A stretch of DNA of 64,000 bases from an uncultured Solirubrobacterales bacterium (GTDB lineage: Bacteria > Actinomycetota > Thermoleophilia > Solirubrobacterales > 70-9). The notes beneath the pieces are model-generated. The model was not told the origin of the DNA. It did no database searches and was given only the letters and a program-made list of their open reading frames with translations. Location: the NCBI GenBank assembly GCA_903939845.1, contig CAJAIJ010000057.1, positions 62,001 through 126,000 on the forward strand, in the 5' to 3' direction. Within the stretch, counting starts at the first letter, position 1. Each line of letters starts with the position of its first letter. The position numbers and the translations under genes were made by a program. Shown here piece by piece: positions 43,425 to 53,165 of this stretch.

Positions 43425-45074
43425 TTGGTGTCTCCGACCCACGAAGTCTTCAATCAGGCGCAGCCCCTCGAAGACCTGAACCTCTTCGAAACCGACCGGC
43501 CCCTGACGGAGGCCCTGGTCAGGGAGGGCGCGGGCTGGGCGTCCGAACGGGCCTCGGAGATGGGCGGCATCTGCGGTAGTGCCGAGGTCCTGCGCCTGGG
43601 TGCCGAAGCCAACGACTTTCCCCCAGAACTCAGGACCTTCGATCGCTACGGCCACCGGATCGACGAGGTCGAATTCCATCCGGCCTGGCACCGCCTGATG
43701 GAGATCGGGATCTCGCACGAACTCCACTCCCTGCCCTGGACCGACCCCGGTCCCGGCGCAAACGTTGCCCGGGCAGCCCTGTTTGCTCAGCTGGCCCAGG
43801 CCGAGGCCGGTGTCGGGTGCCCGATCTCGATGACCTACTCGGTGATCCCGGCCCTGAGGCACCAGCCCGAAGTCGCTGCCGAGTGGGAGCCCCGCTTCCT
43901 CTCCACGGTCTACGACGGCGCTCTGAAGCCCGCCACGGACAAGCCGGGGGCTCTCGCCGGAATGGCGATGACCGAGAAACAGGGCGGCTCCGACGTCCGG
44001 GCCAACACCACCTCGGCGGCAGCTCTGAACGGAGGTGGACCCGGAGCCGAGTACGAAGTCACCGGCCATAAGTGGTTCTGCTCGGCACCGATGTGCGACG
44101 CGTTCCTGGTTCTGGCCCAGACCGAGTCCGGCCTCTCCTGCTTCCTGATGCCGAGGTTCACCCCGGACGGGGAGCTGAACCGTTTCCACATCCAGCGCCT
44201 CAAGGACAAGCTCGGCAACAGGTCGAACGCCTCTTCCGAGGTCGAGTTCGACCGCGCCTGGGCCCGGATGATCGGTGAGGAAGGTCGCGGAGTCCGAACG
44301 ATCATCGAGATGGTCGGCCACACCAGGCTCGACTGTGCGATCGGCTCGATGGCAGGAATGAGGAAGGGGGTCGCCGAGGCGATCAACCACACCACCCACC
44401 GGTCGGCCTTCGGCCGGAAACTGGTCGAGCAGCCCCTCATGGAGAACGTCCTGGCCGATCTCGCGATCGAGTCCGAGGCCGCGACCGCGTCCGTGATGAG
44501 ACTGGCCCGGGCATACGACGAAGCCGCCGATGGCGACGCCGGGGCCGCGATGGTCCAGCGGATCGCGACCCCGGTGCTGAAGTACTGGATCTGTAAACGG
44601 TCCCCCTGGCACGCCGCCGAGAGCCTGGAGTGCCTCGGTGGCAACGGCTATGCCGAAGAGTCGGGAATGCCCAGGCTCTTCAGGGAGAGCCCCCTGATGT
44701 CGATCTGGGAGGGCTCCGGCAACGTCCAGTGCCTGGACGCCCTGAGGGCGATGGTCAAGGAGCCCGAGTCGACCGAATTCCTGTTCTCCGAAATAGACGA
44801 GGCAAGGGGCTCCGACCAGCGCCTCGACGAGTTCACCGAAAAACTGAAGCGAGACATCGCGAGCTCACCCGAGACCCTCGAAACACGGGCCCGCCGGATC
44901 GTGGAAGGAATGGCACTGGCCTTTCAGGGTTCCCTCCTGGTCCGTCATGGCGATCAGGCCGTAGCCGACGCCTTCTGTGCCTCGCGTCTTGCCGGCGACT
45001 GGGGTGGCGCCTTCGGGACGCTCCCGGCCGGAATCGAATACCGGGCGATCATCGACCGCTCCGCGCCCGTCTAG
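43425..45074 (+). CDS. AidB-like acyl-CoA dehydrogenase family protein
   Basis: 549 residues from TTG 43425 (GTG 43428 is also possible), the AidB length. THEVFNQAQPLEDLNLFETDRPL, GISHELHSLPW, AGMAMTEKQGGSDVRANTT, KWFCSAPMCDAFLVLAQ and SLECLGGNGYAEESGMPRLFRESPLMSIWEGSGNVQCLD are AidB signatures. E. coli AidB binds FAD and DNA and is induced by alkylation. Here no ada-type gene is adjacent, so a repair role is only inferred. It converges with the OmdA-domain gene with a 4-nt overlap. Confidence 0.92.
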   Translation: MVSPTHEVFNQAQPLEDLNLFETDRPLTEALVREGAGWASERASEMGGICGSAEVLRLGAEANDFPPELRTFDRYGHRIDEVEFHPAWHRLMEIGISHELHSLPWTDPGPGANVARAALFAQLAQAEAGVGCPISMTYSVIPALRHQPEVAAEWEPRFLSTVYDGALKPATDKPGALAGMAMTEKQGGSDVRANTTSAAALNGGGPGAEYEVTGHKWFCSAPMCDAFLVLAQTESGLSCFLMPRFTPDGELNRFHIQRLKDKLGNRSNASSEVEFDRAWARMIGEEGRGVRTIIEMVGHTRLDCAIGSMAGMRKGVAEAINHTTHRSAFGRKLVEQPLMENVLADLAIESEAATASVMRLARAYDEAADGDAGAAMVQRIATPVLKYWICKRSPWHAAESLECLGGNGYAEESGMPRLFRESPLMSIWEGSGNVQCLDALRAMVKEPESTEFLFSEIDEARGSDQRLDEFTEKLKRDIASSPETLETRARRIVEGMALAFQGSLLVRHGDQAVADAFCASRLAGDWGGAFGTLPAGIEYRAIIDRSAPV

Positions 45075-45337
45075 GCCTTCCCGTTCTTCTCCCGGTGGCT
45101 GCAGCCGGGCCAGCAGCACGGCCGCCTCTTCCCCTCGGCAAGTTCGGTGTGTGCCCGCTCGATGCGCCGCGCACGAGTCTCTTCCAACTTGGCGTCCTCG
45201 ACCCAGCAGATCCACTCGTTGCGCGCGAGGGGAGTGATTTCGTGCCAGGCGGCAAGGGCATCCTCGTCGCCGACCAGTGCATCGCGAAGGTCTGAAGGGA
45301 GTCCGTGGACCACTCCTGCCGGAAGGGTTGCTGCCAT
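45071..45337 (-). CDS. YdeI/OmpD-associated (OmdA-domain) protein, short form
   Basis: An 88-residue protein containing only the C-terminal OmdA domain: ALAAWHEITPLARNEWICWVEDAKLEETRARRIERA and KRRPCCWPGC. The ATG at 45335-45337 is where homology begins; an upstream start would add 19 unrelated residues. Function is poorly known (bacteriocin-protection is claimed for YdeI). Its end overlaps the AidB-like gene by 4 nt on the opposite strand. Confidence 0.82.
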   Translation of the reverse strand: MAATLPAGVVHGLPSDLRDALVGDEDALAAWHEITPLARNEWICWVEDAKLEETRARRIERAHTELAEGKRRPCCWPGCSHREKNGKA

Positions 45338-45409
45338 CAGCCGATTATGCCCGTTCGGCGTGGCGCTCTGCCGGTCCCGGACCGACCGTCTCACGCCACC
45401 CGGAGAGGC

Positions 45410-46630
45410 TCAGGACCGGCCCAGAGCCCCGTCCCAGTCGGAATCGAGCCGCCTGACCATCGCTTCGACGAGGTCGAGGGCCTCGCCGACCGTCTCGAAG
45501 TCGACGTTCCCGGAGAGGTCGTTGGGCCAGTGGTAGTTGGCCGGCTGCTTGTGCTCGGTACAGGAGCAGATCGATACGACCGGATATCCGGCGGCCAGAG
45601 CTTCGAGGCCATCGGTCCCGTTCCGGATCCTCAGGTTGGGAAAGAGCTCCACCCCGATCTCCTCGGCCGTCCGGTCGGCGAGCGCCAGGGCATCGGCCGG
45701 ATAGTCGTACATCTTGAGGAAGCCCTCCCCCCTGAGGACGGTCAGATACGGCGACCCGATCGTGTCCATGTTGATGAAGAAGGTCCGATCTCTGGGCAGG
45801 TGCGGGAAGTGACGCTTTCCGAAGGCAAGCATCCCCTCGCTGAACGACTCTTCCGAACCGGTCGACAGCAGGATGATCCGGGTCGAATCGGGCGGCTCGG
45901 CGAGGAACCTGCCGGCCAGCTCGAGCAGTCCGACGACGGCCGTCCCGTTGTCGTTGGCGCCGGGCACCACCCCCCTCAGGCCGACGTCGGCCATCGCACC
46001 GACCGAACCTGCCGAGAGCAGGATCGAGCCTGCTCCAAGTGCGCGGCTCCCCGTCAGCGCCGCAAGGATGGCCATCGCAGGTCCGCCCAGGACCGGAGCC
46101 ATCAGCATCGGGCTGGTATCGAGGTGACGAAAGAGTCCCGTCTTCGAGACCAGGTCGGGGATGCCGGGGTGGAACACCAGGCCCGAGTTGGCCGCATCAT
46201 GGTGGGCCACCAGGACGACCGTATTGAGAGCATCCGGATCTCCCACCTCGCAGACCACGTTGTAGGTGTCGTGGGCCGGAAGCGCCTTCCTGAGTGGCCG
46301 TCCGTGGGGCGGGAAGTCCCGTGCGATCGCGGCCAGTCCGGTTGCCCCCAGCAGTCCTGCAAGAAGTGGCTTCCTCGCCAGGGACGCCAGCCCGGCAGCA
46401 GCCCCGAGTCCGGCACCTATCCCGAGTGGCCACCAGTAGGTCCCGTGAGCCGCTTCGACCTCCACCCTCGACTCGAGACCCCGTTCGGAAAGCCGGTCGG
46501 CGATCCACCGTGCCGCCCGCAGCTCTCCGGGAGAGGCCGAGGGACGCTCGATCGCCTCGAGCCCTTCCAGCCAGGATCGGAGCCTTGCCTGCCTGTCAGC
46601 GCGAGAGCCGGTTTCGGGACGATCGTTCAT
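45410..46630 (-). CDS. M28 family zinc peptidase with an internal hydrophobic segment
   Basis: A 406-residue protein from ATG 46630. The N-terminal cap has SPGELRAARWIADRLSERGLE. A hydrophobic stretch (about residues 68-106, IGAGLGAAAGLASLARKPLLAGLLGATGL) interrupts it. The metallopeptidase domain follows: VVLVAHHDAANSG (His/Asp), GANDNGTAVVGLLELA (bridging Asp), LLSTGSEESFSEGM (Glu) and YHWPNDLSGNV (His). Probably a membrane-associated aminopeptidase; substrate unknown. Confidence 0.85.
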   Translation of the reverse strand: MNDRPETGSRADRQARLRSWLEGLEAIERPSASPGELRAARWIADRLSERGLESRVEVEAAHGTYWWPLGIGAGLGAAAGLASLARKPLLAGLLGATGLAAIARDFPPHGRPLRKALPAHDTYNVVCEVGDPDALNTVVLVAHHDAANSGLVFHPGIPDLVSKTGLFRHLDTSPMLMAPVLGGPAMAILAALTGSRALGAGSILLSAGSVGAMADVGLRGVVPGANDNGTAVVGLLELAGRFLAEPPDSTRIILLSTGSEESFSEGMLAFGKRHFPHLPRDRTFFINMDTIGSPYLTVLRGEGFLKMYDYPADALALADRTAEEIGVELFPNLRIRNGTDGLEALAAGYPVVSICSCTEHKQPANYHWPNDLSGNVDFETVGEALDLVEAMVRRLDSDWDGALGRS

Positions 46631-46710
46631 CGCCGGGACGATAGTGCCGGTCGTAGCATCCCGCCCGCCCCGGTAGCCATGTTCGTAACCGCTTACCATG
46701 CTTCAGAAGG

Positions 46711-47874
46711 ATGCTCGGAGGCCGCAACACGATCACGCTGTTCACCGTCGGAGGTATCAGGATCGCCGTCGACTGGTCCTGGTTCATCGTCCTGTTCCTG
46801 GTCATCTTCTGGCTGAACGGCTTCTACGAATCCCTGCCTGCTGCCGAGACTTCCGCGATCGGGCCGTTCATCCTCGCGGTCCTGAGCGCCATCGGTTTCT
46901 TCGGCTCGATCCTGCTCCATGAACTGGGCCACGCGGTGGTGGCGATGAGGAACGGGATCGGGATCACCTCGATCCGGCTCTGGATATTCGGCGGTGTGGC
47001 CGAGATGGACCGCGAGTCCGACTCCCCGGGGACGGAGTTCAAGGTCGCCGCTGCCGGCCCGGCAGTCACTGCCGCGATCGCCGTGGTCCTGGTCGCGATC
47101 GGGACCGCCTTCTCGGGATCATCCGCATTTTCCAACGCCCTCATGTTCAGGGTCGACTCGGGAGCCTCGGGACTCATGGCGATGGTTGCCTGGCTGGCAG
47201 CCGTGAACGTGATCGTCCTCTTCTTCAACCTGCTTCCGGCCTATCCGATGGACGGTGGCCGGATAGCCCGCTCGATCGCCTGGAAGATCACCGGGAGCAG
47301 AGGGACGGCGACCAGATTCGCAGCGATCCTCGGGATGGTCTTCGGCTACGGCTTCATCGGGCTCGGGGTCCTGCTCGCTCTCACCGGAGCCGTGTTCAGC
47401 GGTGTCTGGCTGGCCCTTATCGGGATCCTGGTGATCGGGGCTGCGAGGGCTGCGAAGAGCCAGACCCGTTTCGCCGAGCAGCTCGAGGGGATTACGGTCG
47501 GGGACGTGATGGATCCGAGCCCGGTCGTCATGCCCTCGGAGATCTCGGCCGAGCAGGCCCTCGACCAGTACTTCCTCCGCTACGGCTGGTCCTGGTTCCC
47601 GGTCTCGGGATCGGACGGCAGGTTCCTCGGGATGGTCGAGCGGGATGCCGTCGATGCGGTCGACGAGGTCGCCAGATCCGGCACTCAGGTATCCGAGCTC
47701 GTCGATTCGGACTCGGTCGGCTTCCACATCCGGGCCGACGCCCCGCTCGACAGCATGCTCGGCAACCCCGACATCAGACGTTTCGGGGCGATGATGGTGA
47801 CCGATCCGTCGGGCCGGTTGACCGGAGTGATCACGGTCGAGCAGCTCGGCCGGGCACTCGGCGAAGCGGTCTGA
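46711..47874 (+). CDS. Site-2-protease (M50) family metalloprotease with C-terminal CBS domains
   Basis: A 387-residue intramembrane zinc protease. HELGH is at residues 70-74 in a membrane helix. The second metal site FFNLLPAYPMDGGRIARS has its Asp near 181, and about six membrane helices span residues 10-245. A CBS pair (about 260-387) begins VGDVMDPSPVVMPSEISAEQAL, a layout of Rv2625c-like proteases. CBS domains may sense adenine nucleotides. Substrate unknown. GAAGG abuts the ATG, and TACCAT at 46694-46699 is a possible -10. Confidence 0.92.
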   Translation: MLGGRNTITLFTVGGIRIAVDWSWFIVLFLVIFWLNGFYESLPAAETSAIGPFILAVLSAIGFFGSILLHELGHAVVAMRNGIGITSIRLWIFGGVAEMDRESDSPGTEFKVAAAGPAVTAAIAVVLVAIGTAFSGSSAFSNALMFRVDSGASGLMAMVAWLAAVNVIVLFFNLLPAYPMDGGRIARSIAWKITGSRGTATRFAAILGMVFGYGFIGLGVLLALTGAVFSGVWLALIGILVIGAARAAKSQTRFAEQLEGITVGDVMDPSPVVMPSEISAEQALDQYFLRYGWSWFPVSGSDGRFLGMVERDAVDAVDEVARSGTQVSELVDSDSVGFHIRADAPLDSMLGNPDIRRFGAMMVTDPSGRLTGVITVEQLGRALGEAV

Positions 47875-47895
47875 GCCGAAACCCCGGGCGGCAGC

Positions 47896-48930
47896 TCAGC
47901 CGCCGACCAGTCCCTCGGCAACGAGCAGCTCGGCGACCTGCACGGCATTGAGGGCGGCGCCCTTGCGGAGGTTGTCGCCGGCGAGCCAGAGGTTCAGCGT
48001 GTTCGGGTGGTCCGGATCACGCCTGATCCGACCGACCAGGACGTCGTCCACCCCGGCGGCGTCGAGCGCGGTCGGGTAACCACCCGAGGACGGATCGTCG
48101 ACGACCGTCACACCCGGAGCGCCGGCAAGGATCTCCCGACACCTCTCGGGACTCAGATCCTCATTCGTCTCGATGTTCAGGGATTCGGAGTGGCCGGTCA
48201 CGACAGGGACTCTGGCGCAGGTCGCCGAGATCGCGACCTCGTCACCGAGCCCCATGATCTTCCGGGTCTCGGCCATGACCTTGCGCTCCTCGGTCGTGTA
48301 GTCGTCGCCATCCTTGAAGACCTCCACCTGCGGCAGGACGTTGAAGGCGATCCGGTGCGGATAGACCGAGGGCTCGGCGGGAGCCTCATTCGCCAGAACT
48401 GCCCGGGTCTGGCTCTCGAGTTCCTCTATCGCCTTCTGGCCGGTTCCCGACACGGCTTGATAGGAGGACAGGATCAGACGCTTCAGGCCGACCTCGCGAT
48501 GGATCGGAGCGAGCGCCATCAACATGACGGCCGTAGTGCAGTTCGGGTTGGCGATGATGCCCTGGTGGTCGGAAACCCGCTCGGGGTTGACCTCTGCGAC
48601 GACCAGCGGAACGTCATCGTGCATCCGCCAGAAGCTCGTGTTGTCGACCACGACGGCTCCGGCCTCGACGAACTTCGGAGCCCAGACCTCGCTGACCGAA
48701 CCTCCGGCAGAGGAGATGAGGATGTCGATCCCCTGAATCGTCTCTTCGTCGGGAACGACGCAGGTCAGGGTTCCTGCACCGAACGGAACCTCCCTGCCGG
48801 CCGAACGCTCCGAGGCGAAGGCAACGACCTCGCTCGCCGGGAACTCCCGCTGGTCGAGGATCGAAAGGATGGTCGAGCCGACGGCTCCGGTCGCCCCCAG
48901 AACTCCGACGGTCAGGCCCGAGCCACTCAC
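47896..48930 (-). CDS. asd: Aspartate-semialdehyde dehydrogenase
   Basis: A 344-residue enzyme of Lys/Thr/Met and diaminopimelate synthesis that reduces aspartyl phosphate. [14 protein letters not shown] binds NADP. The nucleophile Cys (about residue 131) is in [16 protein letters not shown], and the catalytic His is in [15 protein letters not shown]. Its ATG overlaps the lysC stop by 4 nt, so the two pathway steps are coupled. Confidence 0.96.
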   Translation of the reverse strand: MSGSGLTVGVLGATGAVGSTILSILDQREFPASEVVAFASERSAGREVPFGAGTLTCVVPDEETIQGIDILISSAGGSVSEVWAPKFVEAGAVVVDNTSFWRMHDDVPLVVAEVNPERVSDHQGIIANPNCTTAVMLMALAPIHREVGLKRLILSSYQAVSGTGQKAIEELESQTRAVLANEAPAEPSVYPHRIAFNVLPQVEVFKDGDDYTTEERKVMAETRKIMGLGDEVAISATCARVPVVTGHSESLNIETNEDLSPERCREILAGAPGVTVVDDPSSGGYPTALDAAGVDDVLVGRIRRDPDHPNTLNLWLAGDNLRKGAALNAVQVAELLVAEGLVGG

Positions 48931-50231
48931 GGCTTCACGGTCGGCCGGTGCTCGCCGGTCGGATCCTCCGGGAAGGTCGCGTCCTCTCCGAGTCCGAAGG
49001 CTCCGTGGAGGCCCTTCACGGCCTCCGGCACCTGATCTGCCGGGATCACGCAGGAGATCTTGATCGGAGAGGTCGAGATCATCTCGATGTTGATCCTCTT
49101 GTCGCCCATGACCTCGAACACCTTGGCCGCAACGCCGGGGTGGCTCCTCATGCCGGCCCCGACGATCGAGACCTTGCCGATCTGCTCGTCGGTCCTGATC
49201 GAGTTCGAGATGTCACCGAGGCCGTCGATCACGTCGACCGCCGTCTGGAGGTCATCCCGGTCGACCGTGAAGGAGAGGTCGGCGAGGGCGTTGTCCCCTA
49301 CCGGCTCGTTCTGGATGATCACATCGACGTTCACGTTCGCCTCTGCCAGCGCTCCGAAGATGCGGCCGGCTACCCCGGGCTCGTCCCGGACTCCGACCAC
49401 CGTGACGCGGGACTCGCCGGTCGAGTGGGTTACGGCTGTGACTATCGGTCGTTCCATGGTCTCGCTTTCGGGTAGGACGAGGGTACCGGGGACGTCCTCG
49501 AAGCTGCTTCTACAGTGAATCGGGACATCGTTGTTACGGGCGTACTCGACGGACCTGAGCTGGAGCACCTTGGCCCCGGCCGCCGACATCTCGAGCATCT
49601 CTTCGTAGGAGACGACCGGCAGCTTCCTGGCGTCGGGCACGATCCTCGGGTCGGCGCTGAAGACGCCGGTCACGTCGGTGTATATCTCGCAGACCGAGGC
49701 TCCGAGGGCCGCCGCGATCGCTACTGCGGTCGTGTCCGACCCGCCCCTTCCCAGGGTGGTCACGTCCCGACTGTCGGTGGAGACCCCCTGGAAGCCCGCG
49801 ACCAGAACGATCTGCTCGTCCCCGAGAGCCTCACGGATCCGATCGGCCTTGACCTCCATGATCCGGGCCTTGGTGTGAGAAGAGTCGGTCACGATCCCGG
49901 CCTGAGAGCCGGTCAGCGAGATCGCGTGATGGCCCATGTCGTGGATCGCCATGGCGCAGAGCGCGCAGGAGACGCGCTCCCCGGTCGAGAGCAGCATGTC
50001 CATCTCCCGCGGGTCGGGCCGGTCCGAGATCTCATAGGCGGCCGCGACCAGCTCATCGGTCGTCTTGCCCCGGGCCGAGAGCACGGCGACGACCCGGTCG
50101 CCGCTCTCCCTTGCGGCGACGATCCTGGCGGCGGCCCGCTTGATCTCCTCCGGGCCCGCGACCGAAGTTCCGCCGAACTTCATCACCACGATTCGGTCTT
50201 CCTGGCTGTCCTTGGCTGCTGCTGCCTCCAT
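48927..50231 (-). CDS. lysC: Aspartate kinase
   Basis: 434 residues from ATG 50231: an amino-acid kinase domain ([61 protein letters not shown]) and two C-terminal ACT domains (about 280-420) that normally bind Lys/Thr for feedback control. The start is chosen because TATTCT lies 7 nt upstream; an in-frame GTG at 50255 lies upstream of that hexamer. Co-transcribed with asd. Confidence 0.96.
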   Translation of the reverse strand: MEAAAAKDSQEDRIVVMKFGGTSVAGPEEIKRAAARIVAARESGDRVVAVLSARGKTTDELVAAAYEISDRPDPREMDMLLSTGERVSCALCAMAIHDMGHHAISLTGSQAGIVTDSSHTKARIMEVKADRIREALGDEQIVLVAGFQGVSTDSRDVTTLGRGGSDTTAVAIAAALGASVCEIYTDVTGVFSADPRIVPDARKLPVVSYEEMLEMSAAGAKVLQLRSVEYARNNDVPIHCRSSFEDVPGTLVLPESETMERPIVTAVTHSTGESRVTVVGVRDEPGVAGRIFGALAEANVNVDVIIQNEPVGDNALADLSFTVDRDDLQTAVDVIDGLGDISNSIRTDEQIGKVSIVGAGMRSHPGVAAKVFEVMGDKRINIEMISTSPIKISCVIPADQVPEAVKGLHGAFGLGEDATFPEDPTGEHRPTVKP

Positions 50232-50238
50232 GCACCTG

Positions 50239-50244
50239 AGAATA
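50239..50244 (-). promoter_or_regulatory. Candidate -10 element of leaderless lysC
   Basis: The minus strand reads TATTCT, 7 nt before ATG 50231. An AGGT also lies 3 nt before the ATG but is too close for a normal Shine-Dalgarno. Confidence 0.42.
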
Positions 50245-50391
50245 AGGCCAACCACCGACCCGCGCCCTTCAAGCCCAGCCCGGGCGCACCGATCAGTTCA
50301 CTTCGGTTCCAACTATCCCGAGATACATCCCGAGGTGAGAGGTCTGCCCCGGGCCACCCGCGCCTGGGAACGCATACCTATCTTTCTGATA

Positions 50392-50397
50392 TATCTT
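50392..50397 (+). promoter_or_regulatory. Possible -10 element or operator of padR-type gene
   Basis: TATCTT lies 8 nt before the ATG, in an AT-rich patch containing the palindrome GATATATC (50388-50395). It could be a promoter, a PadR operator, or both. Confidence 0.33.
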
Positions 50398-50405
50398 GAC
50401 GCGAC

Positions 50406-50996
50406 ATGGAGCTGAATTCGGTCGCCAAAGTCATCCTCGGGTTCCTGAGCAGAGAGAACCTCTCGGGCTACGACATCAAGCTCCGGGTCGACGACTCGAC
50501 CCGGTTCTTCTGGGCTGCAAGCTACGGTCAGATCTACCCCGAGTTGAAGCGTCTCGAGGAGGAAGGCCTGATTCAGGGAACCGACAGCCCCCACGGAGGC
50601 AGGGCGCGACGCGTCTACGGGATTACGGACAGGGGCCGGACGGCGCTCGCCTCCTGGATCATGGACACCGGCTCGACGGTCGAGCTGAGGCACGAAGGGC
50701 TGCTCAAGGTCTTCTTCGCCGACGCGATCGACTCCCCCGAAGACCGGGTGGCTGTCCTCGAAGCGATGGCCCAGGTTCATCGGGTCCAGGTCGAGGAGCT
50801 CGAGGCGGTGGCGGCCAGGAAGACGAGTGTGCCGATCGAATGCGCCCCCGAGACGATCGCCGAGGGCGATCGGCGGATGCCGGCCTTCGTGCTCAAATTC
50901 GGCCTCGACTTCCACCGCTGGGTGGTCGAGTGGTGCGAGCGGGAGATCGAGTCGGCCCTCAAGGCCGAGGCGAAGGTCGGGGCCGGCCATGCTTGA
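50406..50996 (+). CDS. PadR family transcriptional regulator
   Basis: A 196-residue protein. The N-terminal winged helix reads VILGFLSRENLSGYDIKLRVDD, FWAASYGQIYPELKRLEEEGLI and the wing GRARRVYGITDRGRTAL. A C-terminal helical dimer domain follows. Its end overlaps the MMPL transporter gene by 8 nt, so it is probably a local, self-regulated repressor of that transporter. Ligand unknown. Confidence 0.92.
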   Translation: MELNSVAKVILGFLSRENLSGYDIKLRVDDSTRFFWAASYGQIYPELKRLEEEGLIQGTDSPHGGRARRVYGITDRGRTALASWIMDTGSTVELRHEGLLKVFFADAIDSPEDRVAVLEAMAQVHRVQVEELEAVAARKTSVPIECAPETIAEGDRRMPAFVLKFGLDFHRWVVEWCEREIESALKAEAKVGAGHA

Positions 50997-53127
50997 GCGT
51001 CTCGCGAGACTCGCCGACGGCAAGGCGAAGGCCGTGGTCGCCGTCACCGTCGTCTTCTTCCTGATCGCCGCCTTCTTCGGCGGAAACGTTGCCCAGTACA
51101 TGGGGCCCTACGGCGACGCCGACCCGGCGACCGAGAGCATCCGGGCCGACCAGGCTCTCAAGGACGCTGGCTTCCGGGCCCAGACCGGCCAGGTCCTGAT
51201 CTCGGGCGTCGACGTCGAAAACTCCGACAGGGACCTCGAGTTCACCCGACAGGTAGCCGAGCGGGTCCGTTCCGTCCCGGGGGTGAAGGAGGTGACGGGC
51301 TATCCCGACGTCCAGCTCCCGTTCTACGTATCGGAGGACGGCACGAAGACACTTCTGACCTTCTCCCTCGACTCGACCGACGACACCGAGCGACAGGAGG
51401 CCGCCGCCCGGGTGGTCGATGAGCTGGCCGACGAGCCGAACGTGCTGGTCGGTGGTGACTCGCTCGGTGAGAAACAGGTCAACGAGCAGGTCAGCAAGGA
51501 CCTGACCCGGGCCGAGATCATGGTCTTTCCGCTCCTGTTCCTGCTGTCGCTCCTCTTCTTCCGGGGCTTCGTGGCGGCCGCCCTTCCTCTCATCGTCGGG
51601 GCGATCTCGATAGTCGGCGCCTTCCTCGGCCTCAGGATCGCGGCCGAGCTCGGTGAGGTTTCGGTCTTCGCCCTGAACCTGACGATCGGGCTCGGGCTCG
51701 GGCTGGCGATCGACTACAGCCTCTTCATGATCTCGCGATACCGGGAGGAGATCGCCCGCTCCGGACCGGGTCGGGAGGCGCTGCTCAGGACCATGCAGAC
51801 CGCCGGTCGGACAGTCTTCTTCTCGGCGGTCACGGTCGCGGCATCTCTGGCCTCGCTCTTGATCTTTCCGCAGCGGTTCCTCTACTCGATGGGGCTCGGA
51901 GGTGTCCTCGTCTCGCTCCTCTCGATGGTCGTGGCACTCGTCGTGCTGCCCGCGATCCTGACCCTGCTCGGTGGCCGGGTCAACGCCCTCTCCCCCTCCT
52001 TCCTCCGGCGTCGCGAGGCCAAGGACTCCGACCCCGAGTTCAAGGGGTTCTGGTACCGCCTCTCCCGTTTCGTGATGGCCCGGCCCCTGCCGATCGCCAC
52101 GATCACGATCCTGCTGCTTCTGATCGTGGCCACGCCTGCGCTGAGGATGGGATTCACCCAGGCCGACTTCACCGTCCTGCCACCCGATGCGAGCGCCCGG
52201 GTGGTGGCCCAGACGGTCGAGGAGGAGTTCCCGAACGGAGGGCTCGAGAACTTCCAGATCGTGGTTCGCTCAGACACGGACGACGGGTTTCTGGAAGCGC
52301 TTTCCGCGATCGATACCGTCAGGGAGCTGGAGGGGGTTTCATCGCCGTTCCCGGAACCTCCAGAGCAGGCGCTCAGGATCGATGAGGGCCTGTACCTGGT
52401 CGAGGCCGTAGCCAGTGGTGGTTACGTGGAGGACCCGACGATCACGGCAATCGAGGAGATCCGGGGCTTCGACTTCGGTGCCGGTGCGGAGGTCGAGGTA
52501 ACCGGCAACACCGCCCGCTACATCGACTTCGAGGACAGCGTTGCCCGCCACCTTCCATTCGTGATCGCGATCGTAATCGGGGCGACCCTCCTCATCCTCT
52601 TCCTGATGACCGGCTCGGCAATCCTGCCGCTCAAGTCGCTCGTCATGAACCTCCTGACCCTTGCATCGGTCTTCGGGATCCTGGTCTTCGTGTTTCAGGA
52701 CGGGAACCTCTCCGGTCTGCTCGACTTCGAGAGCGCGACTGCGCTCGACCTCTCGACTCCGATTCTGATCTTCGCGATCACCTTCGGCCTCTCGACCGAC
52801 TACGCCGTCTTCCTTCTCTCCCGCATCAAGGAGGCAAGGGACTCGGGGGTCCCCGACGACGAGGCGGTCGCAGTCGGCCTCCAGCGAACCGGCCGGATAG
52901 TCACCGCGGCAGCGCTCCTGTTCGCGATCGCGATCGGGGCCTTCGCCACCTCTGAGATCGTCTTCATCAAGGAGCTCGGGGTCGGGACCGCCCTGGCCGT
53001 TCTGATCGACGCGACGATCATCAGGGCCCTGCTCGTCCCCGCCCTGATGGAGATGCTCGGCAAGTGGAACTGGTGGGCGCCGGGGTGGATGAGGCGCCTC
53101 CATCAGAGGATCGGGCTGTCGGAGTAG
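50989..53127 (+). CDS. MMPL/RND-type membrane transporter
   Basis: A 712-residue protein from ATG 50989 with the RND layout: one helix (VVAVTVVFFLIAAFFGG), an extracellular loop, five helices, a second large loop (about 380-545), then six more helices. Signatures include GLGLGLAIDYSLFMISRYREE and its repeat FGLSTDYAVFLLSRIKEA. MMPL proteins export lipids or hydrophobic drugs by proton motive force. Translational coupling to padR suggests drug- or lipid-responsive control. Cargo unknown. Confidence 0.93.
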   Translation: MLERLARLADGKAKAVVAVTVVFFLIAAFFGGNVAQYMGPYGDADPATESIRADQALKDAGFRAQTGQVLISGVDVENSDRDLEFTRQVAERVRSVPGVKEVTGYPDVQLPFYVSEDGTKTLLTFSLDSTDDTERQEAAARVVDELADEPNVLVGGDSLGEKQVNEQVSKDLTRAEIMVFPLLFLLSLLFFRGFVAAALPLIVGAISIVGAFLGLRIAAELGEVSVFALNLTIGLGLGLAIDYSLFMISRYREEIARSGPGREALLRTMQTAGRTVFFSAVTVAASLASLLIFPQRFLYSMGLGGVLVSLLSMVVALVVLPAILTLLGGRVNALSPSFLRRREAKDSDPEFKGFWYRLSRFVMARPLPIATITILLLLIVATPALRMGFTQADFTVLPPDASARVVAQTVEEEFPNGGLENFQIVVRSDTDDGFLEALSAIDTVRELEGVSSPFPEPPEQALRIDEGLYLVEAVASGGYVEDPTITAIEEIRGFDFGAGAEVEVTGNTARYIDFEDSVARHLPFVIAIVIGATLLILFLMTGSAILPLKSLVMNLLTLASVFGILVFVFQDGNLSGLLDFESATALDLSTPILIFAITFGLSTDYAVFLLSRIKEARDSGVPDDEAVAVGLQRTGRIVTAAALLFAIAIGAFATSEIVFIKELGVGTALAVLIDATIIRALLVPALMEMLGKWNWWAPGWMRRLHQRIGLSE

Positions 53128-53165
53128 CCTGAGGCTCCCTTACCCCTCGCCACTCGGCTCATTCC

